This document shows, one piece after another, positions 27,025 to 38,500 of a stretch of 64,000 nt of DNA. The translations under genes and the position numbers were made by a program. Within the stretch, counting starts at the first letter, position 1, and each line of letters starts with the position of its first letter. The notes beneath the pieces were generated by a model. The model had not been told where the DNA came from. It was given only the letters and a program-made list of their open reading frames with translations, and did no database searches. Source of the stretch: Halichoerus grypus (lineage: Eukaryota; Chordata; Mammalia; Carnivora; Phocidae); NCBI RefSeq assembly GCF_964656455.1, contig NC_135720.1, positions 57,827,668 to 57,891,667 of the forward strand. The letters run 5' to 3'.

Positions 27025-27676
27025 GGGAAAAATTACTGACAGAGACAGAGGGTCGTTTCACAGAAGAAGGAAAATCAGTATAACATATTAGTAAAGAAAT
27101 AGAGCCAAGAGTAAGTAGGTTTGACAGAAAGGTAAGGTCATATTTTCATGCATATTTAAGAAAAAACTGTGTGGTAGGTATGTAAAGACAAAAGATAAAG
27201 GTAACATTCAATTTGCTAATTGTAAATTAAGTCAGACTAACTTTTAAAAATCCAACTAAACATGGGCAAAAACAGGATAGAAAATTTAGTCTACTAAAAG
27301 AGCAGTTTCAATGAATCTGGTTTTTGTAAAGTAAATAGAACCGAGATAACAACGTAAAAATGTGTGGTTTTCTAAAACACTGATTTCTCAGCAAAGTAAT
27401 TTTAAAATCTATTATGTTATGAAAGTTCTCTAAAGCAATGTATAAATAAGATACGATATTTTGAATTGATTCTGAAATAACATTTCAAAATCATCAGCTT
27501 CCCACCAAAAATTATTCCCCATGAGGATCAATTCCTCCTGAGTTTTATCAAAATAAAATAAATGATAACTACAAAGGAGCTAGTCAATGCTTCTCACTCA
27601 AAAACCCATTTTCCGTACTGAAAGTCGTAATAATAAAATTTAAAGCATTAACTTTATGCTTTAATAAGTTACTTAC

Positions 27677-27730
27677 CAGAGTGGTAAAGATATAATGATA
27701 GTATTCTGTCATCATTCCCATAGCTAATGC
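27677..27730 (-). CDS. GRIK2: GRIK2 coding exon (54 bp), probably coding exon 5
   Basis: A microexon-sized exon of 18 codons, phase 0 at both ends, reading ALAMGMMTEYYHYIFTTL on the minus strand. The acceptor is a T-rich tract ending ACTTCCTAG; the donor is CTG|GTAAGT, a full consensus match. It was found by joining the flanking exons and is too short to show as an ORF. The peptide belongs to the GluK2 amino-terminal domain (about residues 242-259), and GluK1 has a slightly different version. Because its length is a multiple of three, skipping would delete 18 residues without shifting the frame; nothing in the sequence shows that this happens. Intron lengths are 14,448 bp upstream and 3,288 bp downstream. 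Confidence 0.96.
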
Positions 27731-28086
27731 CTAGGAAGTAAAAAATTAAAAAAAAATAATATTTAAGGTACACATCATATGAAATATGTCAATAACAAAA
27801 TAGTAGGATGTAATGAAGAATCTGGGTATAATATTCAGGTTACATTAAAACTGGGTCAAACTAAATCTTCTCTCCATAGTTAAGGAAGATTAGTGGTTAC
27901 TGAAGGAATTTCTGAACCAATTCTCTTGATAGAAAAGCTATTAGCTGAAAGTTTGCAATTGTAAAGCTTATGGCTTTACATATTAAAGGAGGCATTAAAT
28001 TTGAAACAAACCTGAAATTAGCACATCTTAGTTCATTATATTTGTAACGTGTCCACTACAAATACCCTAATGAGGAACATCATTTT

Positions 28087-28295
28087 TTTTTTTTTTTTTT
28101 TTAAAGATTTTATTTATTTTTATTTGAGAGAGAGAGAGAATGAGACAGAGAGAGCACATGAGAGGGGGGAGGGTCAGAGGGAGAAGCAGACTCCCCGCCG
28201 AGCAGGGAGCCCGATGCGGGACTCGATCCAGGGACTCCAGGATCATGACCTGAGCTGAAGGCAGTCGCTTAACCAACTGAGCCACCCAGGCGCCC
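28087..28295 (-). mobile_element. CAN-SINE (SINEC), full length
   Basis: T-run of about 20, AAAGATTTTATTTATTTTTA, GA-rich middle, inverted head GAGCCACCCAGGCGCCC. The perfect 16-bp duplication TGAGGAACATCATTTT (28071-28086 and 28296-28311) and the long tail mark a young insertion. It lies about 340 bp upstream of the 54-bp GRIK2 exon and in the same orientation as the gene. Confidence 0.97.
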
Positions 28296-28311
28296 TGAGG
28301 AACATCATTTT

Positions 28312-29415
28312 ATTTTGACGATTACTATTATTCAATTAGGAAAAAAATGCTATAAAGTGCAATGCCAGTAGGAATTTTTTTAGCACTTTAGAAACTTTCC
28401 TTAGCATTGATGAAGCAACTGTAAATCACCACTGTTATTCGAAAAGTACAAAGAAATGTTTTTTACTTTTTTACTAATAGACCAGTCGTAAATTACCGTT
28501 TTATTTCATACTTATACAGTCCTTGTCAATTTTAGACTATCAATCTTAAAATAAGGACTTTCGGATTAGAACTTCCAGTCACAGAACTGTCAATTTTTCC
28601 TCTGAAAATGAGAACACTTTTGAAATAGTTGTTTATCAATGAACAGTAGTTGGTGATGATAATTGAAAATTGATGCGTTTTTGAGCTGAATGAAGAGCTC
28701 TTGGTAGGAAACAAGTATTCTCAGGTGCATCTAATACTCTTCCATAAAATACCAACTACCCAAATTCATTTGCTAAATAGCTGCCCCAGCTCTATCCTAT
28801 GTATTCTATGCTCACAGGTAGGTATTAACCAATTAGCTAAAATAGAATCTGTATATCTAGAAGCGAGTTGTTCAGTTAAGACAGAATGGATATTTGTGAA
28901 AATTTTTGGAACAATAAAATGCACTTTTTTAAAAGGGAGGAACATTTGTAAATGAAAGGCAGCAGCAAAGAATTAAGCAGAAGAAAGGAATTTAGAAATT
29001 GTGATATTGTGATTTATAATAGGAATATATATTTGGTCTTCATTGGTGAACTCCTCCCCCTGCCCCCCGCCCAACACACGCACAGTGGAATCGTGTGCAC
29101 AACACCTAGGAACCAAATTATCAAATCATATTTCCTGAATGGACAAAGATTGTATGAGCCAGTAACACTCTGATGAAGTCTGAATCTTAATTGAAATAAG
29201 AGAAAATTTCTCTTATTAAATAAAGGTTTATAAGATTATCTTTATAGAAGGTAGTCATTGTTCCTGATGGATATGTACCAAAGGTTTCTCAACTCCAGAA
29301 ATGTGCAATGATAGCTCAGCATTATCCTTGTCAATAGTTTTTATTTTGTCAACTCAATAGGTATAGAGATACAGATAAAGATAATTGAAGATAATTGAAA
29401 GAAACAGTGATTCAG
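28312..29415. other. Intron, nothing recognised
   Basis: AT-rich; several open frames of 60-84 codons without known content. It includes the hairpin at 29195-29217. Confidence 0.4.
29195..29217. repeat. Perfect inverted repeat, 11-bp arms
   Basis: AATAAGAGAAA, one base, TTTCTCTTATT. A near-perfect palindrome in intron. Confidence 0.85.
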
Positions 29416-29494
29416 ATGCACAACTATAAATAGCATATAATGCCTAAAATGTGTTAAGTACTATTCTAAGCACATTGCACATTTTAATCAGCCT

Positions 29495-29964
29495 TGTAGA
29501 GGCTGAAGGCAAGCAGACCCAAGATGGGTCATTTTGGCATGAACATTATTCCCAGCTGAAGGCAAGGGAAATCCTGTGGGCTCAAAAGAAACTTTTGCCC
29601 CTCCCTTAACTACATAGAAAAATCTAAATCGGGGATCTTTCCCAGAATAAGGGTTATTAGCAGAGATAAATTTTATCTGAGTGATCCATCAGTATGGCAG
29701 GACAAACATCTAATTACCAAACATCTGCTCTTCTTATCGCCCTGTGAATTACATTCCTTTCCTCTGAAGTCCCCCTTCTCCTTAGTTCATCACGACATAT
29801 ATATCTCATTTTGCCAAACTGTCTTTGGAATTTCTATGTATGTGTGGATTCCCTATATGTATGCTATTAAATTTGCTTTTCTCCTGTTAATCTCTCTCGT
29901 ATCAATTTGATTCTTAGTCCAGCCAGAAGAACCCTTGAAGGGGAAGGAATTCTTGCTTCCTGAT
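29495..29964 (+). mobile_element. Solo LTR-like element, copy 2, inside a MIR
   Basis: 470 bp beginning TGTAGAGGCTGAAGGC, with the perfect 5-bp duplication AGCCT (29490-29494 and 29965-29969). It is a homologue of 26573-27024. The contained ATTAAATTTGCTTTTCTCCTG and AATCTCTCTCGTATCAATTT segments match the 3' part of that copy. No internal viral sequence. Confidence 0.75.
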
Positions 29965-30062
29965 AGCCTCATTAAAAACCTTATGAGGTAGGTCCTATTA
30001 TTACACTTATTTTATAGGTAGGAAAGTAGGACAAAATAAGGATGAATATATTGGCCAACAAA

Positions 30063-30086
30063 CTCTGGGACAAGGTAAGTTAAAAA
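30063..30086 (+). repeat. 24-bp exact repeat, copy 1
   Basis: It contains GGGACAAGGTAAGTTAAAAA and is identical to 32746-32769. Confidence 0.95.
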
Positions 30087-30139
30087 GAGATAGTGAGTAA
30101 ACATGAACTCTAGGTCTCTAACTCTTGAAGTTTGGGTAT

Positions 30140-30167
30140 AATATGCCATTTTGTAAAATGGCATATT
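30140..30167. repeat. Perfect inverted repeat, 13-bp arms
   Basis: AATATGCCATTTT, loop GT, AAAATGGCATATT. A strong short palindrome just beyond the MIR. Confidence 0.9.
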
Positions 30168-30623
30168 TTATATTCCCAAAAATATAGATCCATTGTAGAA
30201 TCTATATAATCTAAAATTTTTGCTTGTTTTTTTCCTTGATAGTTTGAAAACCTCAAGCATCTCAAGCCAGTTTTGAAAACTGTGTTCTGGAGGTAGGGAT
30301 GGCAGGGGTTAAGGAGATGGCGGTAGGGAGAGCGGTTTGCTTCTGACACAGGTATTCTGCACTAGCTACAGGTTTCTTCTTCATCTCCTTGAGAAGAAAT
30401 CTGTAGGGGATAACTGAGGACTGCTTATGCCTTTCATTGACCTTCCTTCAGCCTTTGATTCTGAAAACAAGAATCAATTATGGACTATGATATCTGATCT
30501 AAATAGAAAAGGGTAATTATTTTTGATTGAGTACTTACACTGTAACATTAACAAAAATGGACAACAGGGATACTCTCTTGAAAGATAAATAAATACTTTC
30601 CAGTGCAATTAAAAAAAGAACTT

Positions 30624-31058
30624 TGTGGAAATTAGACAACAGGATTGAGCAATGGAAACTTGATCAAGGCAAAGGGGCCCACAGCGATGATCACCAGAAT
30701 GAATACAGACAGGCCTGACAGGCAACTCACCTCAAGATATCCACCTAGGCCTAAACTGACCAATGGGCTACTTACAACTAGGCCCAGGTAACAAAAAAGG
30801 GAAAATTCCATATATCACTATACCTCTTCACCTTCCCTCTTTAAAAACAGCTCCTACCCACTGCCTCATAGCAGGTGGCCTCTCCTTTGCTGTCTTGCCT
30901 ACCACTCCCTTGGCCGGTATTCAATAAGCTTCTATCTCCTTTGTTCTGGCCTAGGTGAATTATTTTCACTGCCCCCCACACCACTGGCTTCCAACCAATT
31001 GTTGCCCCACATTTGGGGACCCATCTGATCTGGAGAGACACCACATTTAGACACCACA
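30624..31058 (+). mobile_element. Solo LTR, 435 bp
   Basis: It begins TGTGGAAATTAGACAAC and ends CACCACA, with the perfect 5-bp duplication AACTT on both sides (30619-30623 and 31059-31063). A TATA-like CTTTAAAAAC (30839-30848) is followed about 75 bp later by AATAAGCTTC, the order expected of promoter and polyadenylation signal in an LTR. The class is not determined; there is no gag/pol/env sequence. Confidence 0.65.
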
Positions 31059-31195
31059 AACTTGTTCTGGATGTTTTTTAAATTATAACATTTATGTCTT
31101 GCCACTGTTTTTAAATGGACTATATGCACACTTTAAACCACATTAATAATAATAAAATTAATATCTTCTTGTGTATAAGTAATATGAGAGTAGCT

Positions 31196-31235
31196 ACAAT
31201 AGAAAAATTGGATGTACAATAGAAAAATTGGCTGT
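31196..31235. repeat. 20-bp tandem duplication
   Basis: Two copies of ACAATAGAAAAATTGG plus four bases, nearly identical, in direct contact. Confidence 0.9.
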
Positions 31236-31239
31236 ACTG

Positions 31240-32745
31240 TATTATCCCTCCTGGAAAGAAATACCACAGATTCATTTTTCCAAAATCAAAATATGTTGGG
31301 AATCTACAGGGTACTGGTTGCAAAAAAAGGCATCAGGACCCACACCAGTATCCAATCAGTAAGTGCTATCACAAAAACAAAGCCACTCTTTTTTAATAAG
31401 TAGGAAAATCTTCCTAGAAGCTACCAAAAGAAATCTTACGTCACATTGCCCAATGGAATAGAATCACCTGTACATGTTTAGACCAATGATGACTTGGGGG
31501 TTAAGTGATTTAACTTCCTTAACATCAAGATATCTCCACCTGTTTTCTAAACAAAATAGCTTGAGGGCTTGCCAAAAATTTGTGAGGAGGATTTGGCTCT
31601 GGTTTTCTAGTTTGCTGACTCCTGGTCTAGTTCACATAATTAGAGAAAGGAAAGACTGGACAAAATACACAAAAATTTGGAGACAATGATTGACTAAATG
31701 CTCCTCACTGCTTAAGAACAAGCAGACAGGCTTTTTGTTTATATTTGGTAACTGATAACTTTTTAAAATAGTTCATTATGTAGGTCAAAGCTTTATATCA
31801 TTAATATAATAATATTCTAGTTTGGCTTGATTTCTTTATTATTCAAAGACTATAGTCTTTCATGGAATTTTCTAGCACTTTAATATTTCAAGGACGAAAA
31901 TATTATTAGAAATTCCCAACATTAACTAACGTAGCATTAACCATGCTATATGACAAATATATGACAAATGAACACATCTAGGCATATAATTTGTAATCAG
32001 TTTATCCTTCAGGTTATATCCAGAAGTTATATTGCTCAAAGTTAACAACTGAAGAGGTGGACTTTATACATATTTCTTAAAATTTAATTTAATTTTCTTC
32101 TTGCTGATGTGGTAGTTTATTTGCATCTGATTATACATTTTTCCAATCTAAAAATTTTGATTTCACCCTCTCTATTCTAGACTTTCAAGGTCTTAATTAG
32201 TAATTTTTCTCTGGGGTAGAATGACCTTGTGAGGTTTAATTGCAGATTATCTTGACCCTGCCATAGGGGATTCTCTTTGACAAATTTGGGCAGAAGTGCG
32301 ATCTTTTGTTATTAAGGCATGTGTGCCAATTAGTGCACTCAAAGGGCTAGCCCCAAGTTTCAATCACTTTTAAAGCTTTGAGGGAAGAAAACTTCAAATC
32401 CTCTTTTGTTCAGTATTTAGGAAGAGCTCACTTAGTTTAAATAAATAAAACAATGAAACAAATAAGGCTAACCTGATAAACTGATCCATATTTCTGGATA
32501 CTCCTAATATTTGTTCTTAGATTAAGCCAGACAAGCTGAAAGCCCATCTATGCCTGTTCTCCAACTCTTATACCATTTCTTTGGACTTCTGTCATTAACC
32601 AATGTTGAGAAATCTCAGAAAAATTACATAAGTCATAAAATAGACTCCTATTAAACGGACTGCTTCATTTACAAGAAGGAAGCTATTTCCTTTCTTCTTG
32701 GATTGGTTTCTAGAATAACTGAGATCCAAATGTGGAACAAATTCT
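31240..32745. other. Intron, nothing recognised
   Basis: AT-rich, with no assignable repeat between the solo LTR and the L1. Confidence 0.45.
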
Positions 32746-32769
32746 CTCTGGGACAAGGTAAGTTAAAAA
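32746..32769 (+). repeat. 24-bp exact repeat, copy 2
   Basis: Identical to 30063-30086. It runs into the left L1 target-site duplication (32765-32778). Confidence 0.95.
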
Positions 32770-32778
32770 ACAAACACC

Positions 32779-34568
32779 AGGCCTTGGAGGAGCAATATGG
32801 CGGAGGAGTAGGAGACCGAAATTTTGTCTGGTCCCAGGAATTCAGCTAGATAGGGATCAAATCATTCTGAACACCTACGAACTCAATAGGAGATCAAAGA
32901 AAAGAGTAGCAGCAACTCTCTGAACAGAAAAGCGACCACTTTCTGGATGGTAGGACGTGTGGAGAAGTGAATCCGAGGCGATATATGGGAAGATAGATGG
33001 AGGAGAAAGGGAGCCTCCGTAGCCGCTACCGGCAAGTGGTAGAGCAGCGGAGCACAAAATCGGAACTTTTGAGAAGTCTGCTCCACTGAGGGACGTCGCT
33101 CCAGTGGCTAAGCAGCGGGTGGAACCCTCGCTGGGACAGTGTGGTCTCAGGACCCTCGGGGTCACAGGAAGACCAGGGGTGCCTGAGTGTGGCTGAGCTC
33201 CCAGGTATTGGAGTGGGGAAACTGGCTGCAAAGACAGAGCCAAGGAGTGGGCTTTCAGCTTGGGGTTGCCGTAAACCATGATCCACAGCACAGTAGGGCC
33301 ACTGCTCTTCCAGCAGGGACCCAGAAAGCAGCAGATCCAGGGAGACTCCCCTTCCTCCCCCAGGAGGAGCGGTGTGGGAGTGTACCGCAGGAATCTGCTC
33401 GGTTTGAGACTCCAATCAGGGTCATGTGCCAGAGATAGAAACGCTTGGTCATAGGCTGGGTGAGCACGGAGTGCGGCCGGAGACCAGGGAGACAGGAGTG
33501 ATTGACTGCTTCTCTCTGGGGGCTCACTGAGGAGTGGGGTCCTGAGTTCGCGGCTCCTCTGGGGCAGAGAATGGGAGACTATCTTCACTCTCGTCCTCCA
33601 AAGCTGTACGGAAAGCTTGCAGGGAAAAAAAGCTACCGAGAGCAAACCCGAGCTGATTACTCAGCCAGGCCCCCTCAAGGGCGGGGCAATTCTGCCTCCG
33701 GCAAAGACATTTGAGAACCACTGCAACAGGCCCCTCCCCCAGAAGATCAGCAAGAACAGCCAGCCAAGACCAAGTTTACCGATCAATGAGAACAATCAAT
33801 GAGAACAGCAGAACTCCAGCAGCAGGGAAATACAGCACATAGAATTCATGGCTTTTTTCCCCATGATTCTTTAGTCTTTCAAAGTTAATTTTTTTAATTT
33901 TCTTTTTTTTACTTTTTCTGTTTTTTTTTATTTTTCCTTTTCCCTTTATCAACCAACACCTTATCAATCCATTTTTTTAAAAAATGTTTTTATTTTTCAT
34001 TTTTAGAGTTATATTCTATTCCTTCATTGTAGTTAACCCTATTTTTGCTATATATATATGAGTTGTTCTCTCTTTAAATTTGGGATACAGTTTCTTCTAA
34101 CAGACCAAAATATACCCTAAATCTCTAGTGTATGGCTTTGTTCGAGTCTCCTGCCTGATCACATTCTCTCCCTTTTTTTTTTTTTAATTTCTCTTCTTTC
34201 TTTTTTCAACCAACTTCTTTATCAATTCCTTTTATAAAATCTTTTATAATTTTCATCTTTACATTCATATTCCATCCCTTCATCATATTTACCCTTATTT
34301 TTGTATATATATAAGTTTTTCTTTCCTTAAAATTTTGGGAGGCAGTTTCTTCTAACAGACCAAAATACGCCCAAAATCTAGTGTGTGGCACTGATCTAGT
34401 CACCAGCCTGATCATATTTGATCATATTTCTTTTTTCTTTTTTCTTTCTTTCCCATTCTTTTCCCCTGGTTTCAGGTCTCTTCTGATTTGTTTAGTGTAT
34501 ATTTTTCTGGGGATGTTGTTACCTGTTAGCATTTTGTTCTCTCATTCATCTGTTCTCCTCTGGACAAA
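32779..34568 (+). promoter_or_regulatory. L1 5' UTR with internal tandem repeat
   Basis: The first 940 bp are GC-rich (AATATGGCGGAGGAG near the start). Then comes a T-rich stretch with a tandem duplication of about 258 bp (33950-34207 and 34208 to about 34440), visible from CAACCAAC and CAGTTTCTTCTAACAGACCA occurring in both. The region is expected to hold the L1 internal promoter. An antisense open frame of 256 codons occupies 32875-33645. Confidence 0.8.
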
Positions 34569-35401
34569 ATGACAAGATGGAAAAACTCAGCTCAAAAAAA
34601 AGAACAAGAGGCAGTACCAACTTCCAGGGACCTAATCAATACGGACATTAGTAAGATGTCGGAACTAGAGTTCAGAATGACGATTATAAAGATACTAGCT
34701 GGGCTTGAAAATAGCATGGAACATACTAGAGAAACCCTTTCTGGAGAAATAAAAGAACTAAAATCTAACCAAGTCAAAATCAAAAAGGCTATTAATGAGG
34801 TGCAATAAAAAATGGAGGCTCTAACTGCTAGGATAAATGAGGCAGGGGAGGAACTAGTGATATAGAAGACCAAATGATGGAGAATAAAGAAGCTGAGAAA
34901 AGGAGAGAAAAACAACTACTGGATCTCGAGGGCAGAATTTGAGAGATAAGTGATACCATAAGACGAAACAATATTAGAATAATTGGGATCCCAGAAGAAG
35001 AAGAAAGAGAGAGAGGGGCAGAAGGTATATTGGGGCAAATTATAGCAGAGAACTTCCCTAATTTGGGGAAGGAAACAGGCATCAAAATCCAGGAGGCACA
35101 GAGAACCCCTCTCAAAATCAATAAAAATAGGTCAACACCCCGACATCTAATAGTAAAATTTACAAGTCTCAGAGACAAAGAGAGAATCCTGAAAGCAGCT
35201 TGGGACAAGAGATCTGTAACCTACAATGGTAGAAACATTAGATTGGCAACAGACCTATCCACAGAGACCTGGCAGGCCAGAAAGGACTGGCAGGATATAT
35301 TTAGAGCACTAAACGAGAAAAATATGAAGCCAAGAATACTATATCCAGCTAGGCTGTCACTGAAAATAGAAGGACAGATAAAAAGCTTCCAGGACAAATA
35401 A
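34569..35401 (+). pseudogene. L1 ORF1 (RNA-binding chaperone), broken
   Basis: Opens MTRWKNSAQKKEQEA at 34569. The coiled-coil region ends at a TAA (34806-34808) where a Gln codon is expected. It is followed by a shift of frame near 34850 and a TGA in place of an Arg codon near 34940. The C-terminal half stays open (about 35030-35401) and shows the RNA-recognition and C-terminal domain residues (NRSTPRHLIVKF, YNGRNIRLATDLS). In an intact L1 this protein coats the L1 RNA as a trimer. The spacing of about 140 bp to ORF2 is normal. Confidence 0.9.
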
Positions 35402-35545
35402 AAACTAAAAGAATTTGCAAACATGAAACCAGCCGTACAAGAAATATTGAAAGGGGTCCTATAAGCAAAGAGAGAGCCTAAAAGTAACACAGACCAGAAA
35501 GGAACACAGACAATATACAGTAACAGTCACCTTACAGGCAATACA

Positions 35546-38500
35546 ATGGCACTAAATTCGTATCTTTCAATAGTTACCCTGAATGTAAATGGGTTAATGC
35601 CCCAATCAAAAGACACAGGGTATCTGATTGGATAAATAAACAAGACCCATAGATATGCTGCCTGCAAGAGACTCATTTTAGACCCAAAGACACCTCCAGA
35701 TGGAAAGTGAGGGGGTGTAAAACAATTTACCATGCTAATGGACACCAAAAGAAAGCTGGGTTGGTAATCCTTAGATCAGACAAATTAGATTTTAAACCAA
35801 AGACTATAATAAGAGATGAGGAAAGACACTATATCCTACTTAAAGGGTCTATCCAACAAGAAAATCTAACAATTGTAAATATCTATGCCCCTAACATGGG
35901 AGCAGCCAATTATATAAGCCAGTTAATAACAAAATCAAAGAAACACATCAACAACAATACAATAATAGTAGGGGTCTTTTAACACCCCCCTCACTGAAAT
36001 GGACAGATCATCTGAGGAAAAGATCAACAAGGAAATAAAGACTTTAAATGACACACTGGACCAAATGGACTTCACAGATATATTCAGAACATTCCATTCC
36101 AAAGCAACAGAATGCACATTCTTCTCTAGTGCCCATGGAACATTGTCTAGAATAGATCACATCCTAAGTCACAAATCAGGTCTCGACCAGTACCAAAAGA
36201 TTGGGATCATTCCCTGCATATTTTCGGACCACAATCCTTTGAAACTAGAACCCAGTCACAAGAGGAAAGTCGGAAAGAACTCAAATACATGGAGGCTAAA
36301 GAGCATCCAAATGAATGGGTCAACCAGGAAATTAAAGAAGAATTTAAAAAATTCATGGAAACAAATGAAAATGAAAACACAACTGTTCAAAATCTGGGAT
36401 GCAGCAAAGGCAGTCCTAAGAGGAAAGTATATAGCAATACAAGCCTTTCTCAAGAAACAAGAAAGGTCTCAAATACACAACCTAAACCTACACCTAAAGG
36501 AGCTGGAGAAAGAACAGCAAATAAGGCCTAAACCCAGCCAGAGAAGAGAAATAATAAAGATTAGAGCAGAAATCAATGAAATAGAAACCAAAAGAACAGT
36601 AGAACAGATCAATGAAACTAGGAGCTGGTTCTTTGAAAGAATTAATAAGATTGATAAACCCCTGGCCAGACTTATCAAAAAGAAAAGAGAAATGACCCAA
36701 ATAAATAAAATCATGAATGAAAGAGGAGAGATCACAACCAACACCAAAGAAATACAAACAATTATAAGAACATATTATGAGCAACTATATGCCAGCAAAT
36801 TAGATGATCTGGAAGAAATGGATGCATTCCTAGAGATGTATCAACTACCAAAACTGAACCAGGAAGAAATAGAAAACCTGAACAACCTATAACCACCAAG
36901 GAAATTGAAGCAGTAATCAAAACTCTCCCAACAAACAAGAGCCCAGGTCCAGATGGCTTCCCAGGGGAATTCTACCAAACATTTAAAGAAGAATTAATAC
37001 CTATTCTTCTGAAACTGTTCCAAAAAATAGAAATGGAAGGAAAACTTCCAAACTCATTTTATGAGGCCACCATTACCTTGATCCCAAAATCAGACAAAGA
37101 CCCCATCAAAAAGGAGAATTACAGGCCAATATCCCTGATGAACATGGATGCAAAAATTCTCACCAAAATACTAGCCAATAGGATCCAACAGTACATTAAA
37201 AGGATTATTCACCACAACCAAGTGGGATTTATTCCTACGCTGCAAGGTTGGTTCAACATCTGCAAATCAATCAATGTGATACACTACATTAATAAAAGAA
37301 AGAACAAAAAACATATGGTCCTCTCAATAGATGCAGAAAAAGCATTTGACAAAGTACAGCATCCTTTCTGGATCAAAACTCTTCAGAGTGTAGGGATAGA
37401 GGGTACATACCTCAATATCATAAAAGCCATCTATGAAAAACCCACAGTGAATATCGTTCTCAATGGGGAAAAACTGAAAGCTTTCCCCCTAAGGTCAGGA
37501 ACACGGCAGGGATGTCCACTATCACCACTGCTATTCAACATAGTACTAGAAGTCCTAGCCACAGCAATCAGACAACAAAAAGAAATCAAAGGCATCTGAA
37601 TCGGCAAAGAAGTCAAACTGTCACTCTTTGCAGATGATATGATACTTTATGTGGAAAACCCAAAAGACTCCACCCCAAAACTGCTAGAGATCATACAGGA
37701 ATTCAGTAAAGTGGCAGGATATAAAATCAATGCACAAAAATCAATGGCATTTCTATATATCAACAAGACAGAAGAAAGAGAAATTAGGGAGTCGATCCCA
37801 TTTACAATTGCACCCAAAACCATAAGATACCTAGGAATAAATCTAACCAAAGAGGCAAAGGATCTGTACTCAGAAAACTATAAAATACTCATGAAAGAAA
37901 TTGAGGAAGACACAAAGAAATGGAAAAAGCTTTCCATGCTCATGGATTGGAAGAACAAATATTGTGAAGATGTCAATGCTACCTAGAGCAATCTACACAT
38001 TTAATGCAATCCCTATCAAAATACCATCAACTTTTTTCAAAGAAATAGAAAAATAATCCTAAAATTTGTATGGAACCAGAAAAGACCCCGAATAGCCAGA
38101 GGAATGTTGAAAAAGAAAAGCAAAGCTGGCGGCATCACAATTCCAGACTTCAAGCTCTATTACAAAGCTGTCATCATCAAGACAGTATGGTACTGGCACA
38201 AAAACAGACACATAGATCAATGGAACAGAATAGAGAGCCCAGAAATGGACCCTCAACTCTATGGTCAACTAATCTTTGACAAAGCAGGAAAGAATGTCCA
38301 ATGGAAAAAAGACAGTCTCTTCAACAAATGGTGTTGGGAAAATTGGACAGCCACATGCAGAAGAATGAAACTGGACCATTTCCTTACACCACACACAAAA
38401 ATAGACTCAAAAGGGATGAAAGACCTAAATGTGAGACAGGAGTCCATCAAAATCCTAGAGGAGAACACAGGCAGCAACCTCTTCAACCTCAGCCACAGCA

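Larger units (their letters stand above)
29420..30110 (-). repeat. MIR interrupted by an LTR
   Basis: Left piece ACTATTCTAAGCACATTGCA; right piece CCTTATGAGGTAGGTCCTAT, TTACACTTATTTTATAGGTA. Both are reverse-strand MIR and become contiguous when 29495-29964 is removed. Confidence 0.82.

Noticed and set aside
30066..30086. AAGGTAAGT as a splice donor of an extra exon
   Set aside because: It is on the plus strand, opposite to GRIK2, with no open exon or acceptor upstream.
36469..36784. Minus-strand open frames of 92-96 codons across L1 ORF2
   Set aside because: They are mirror-frame shadows of the A-rich L1 coding strand.
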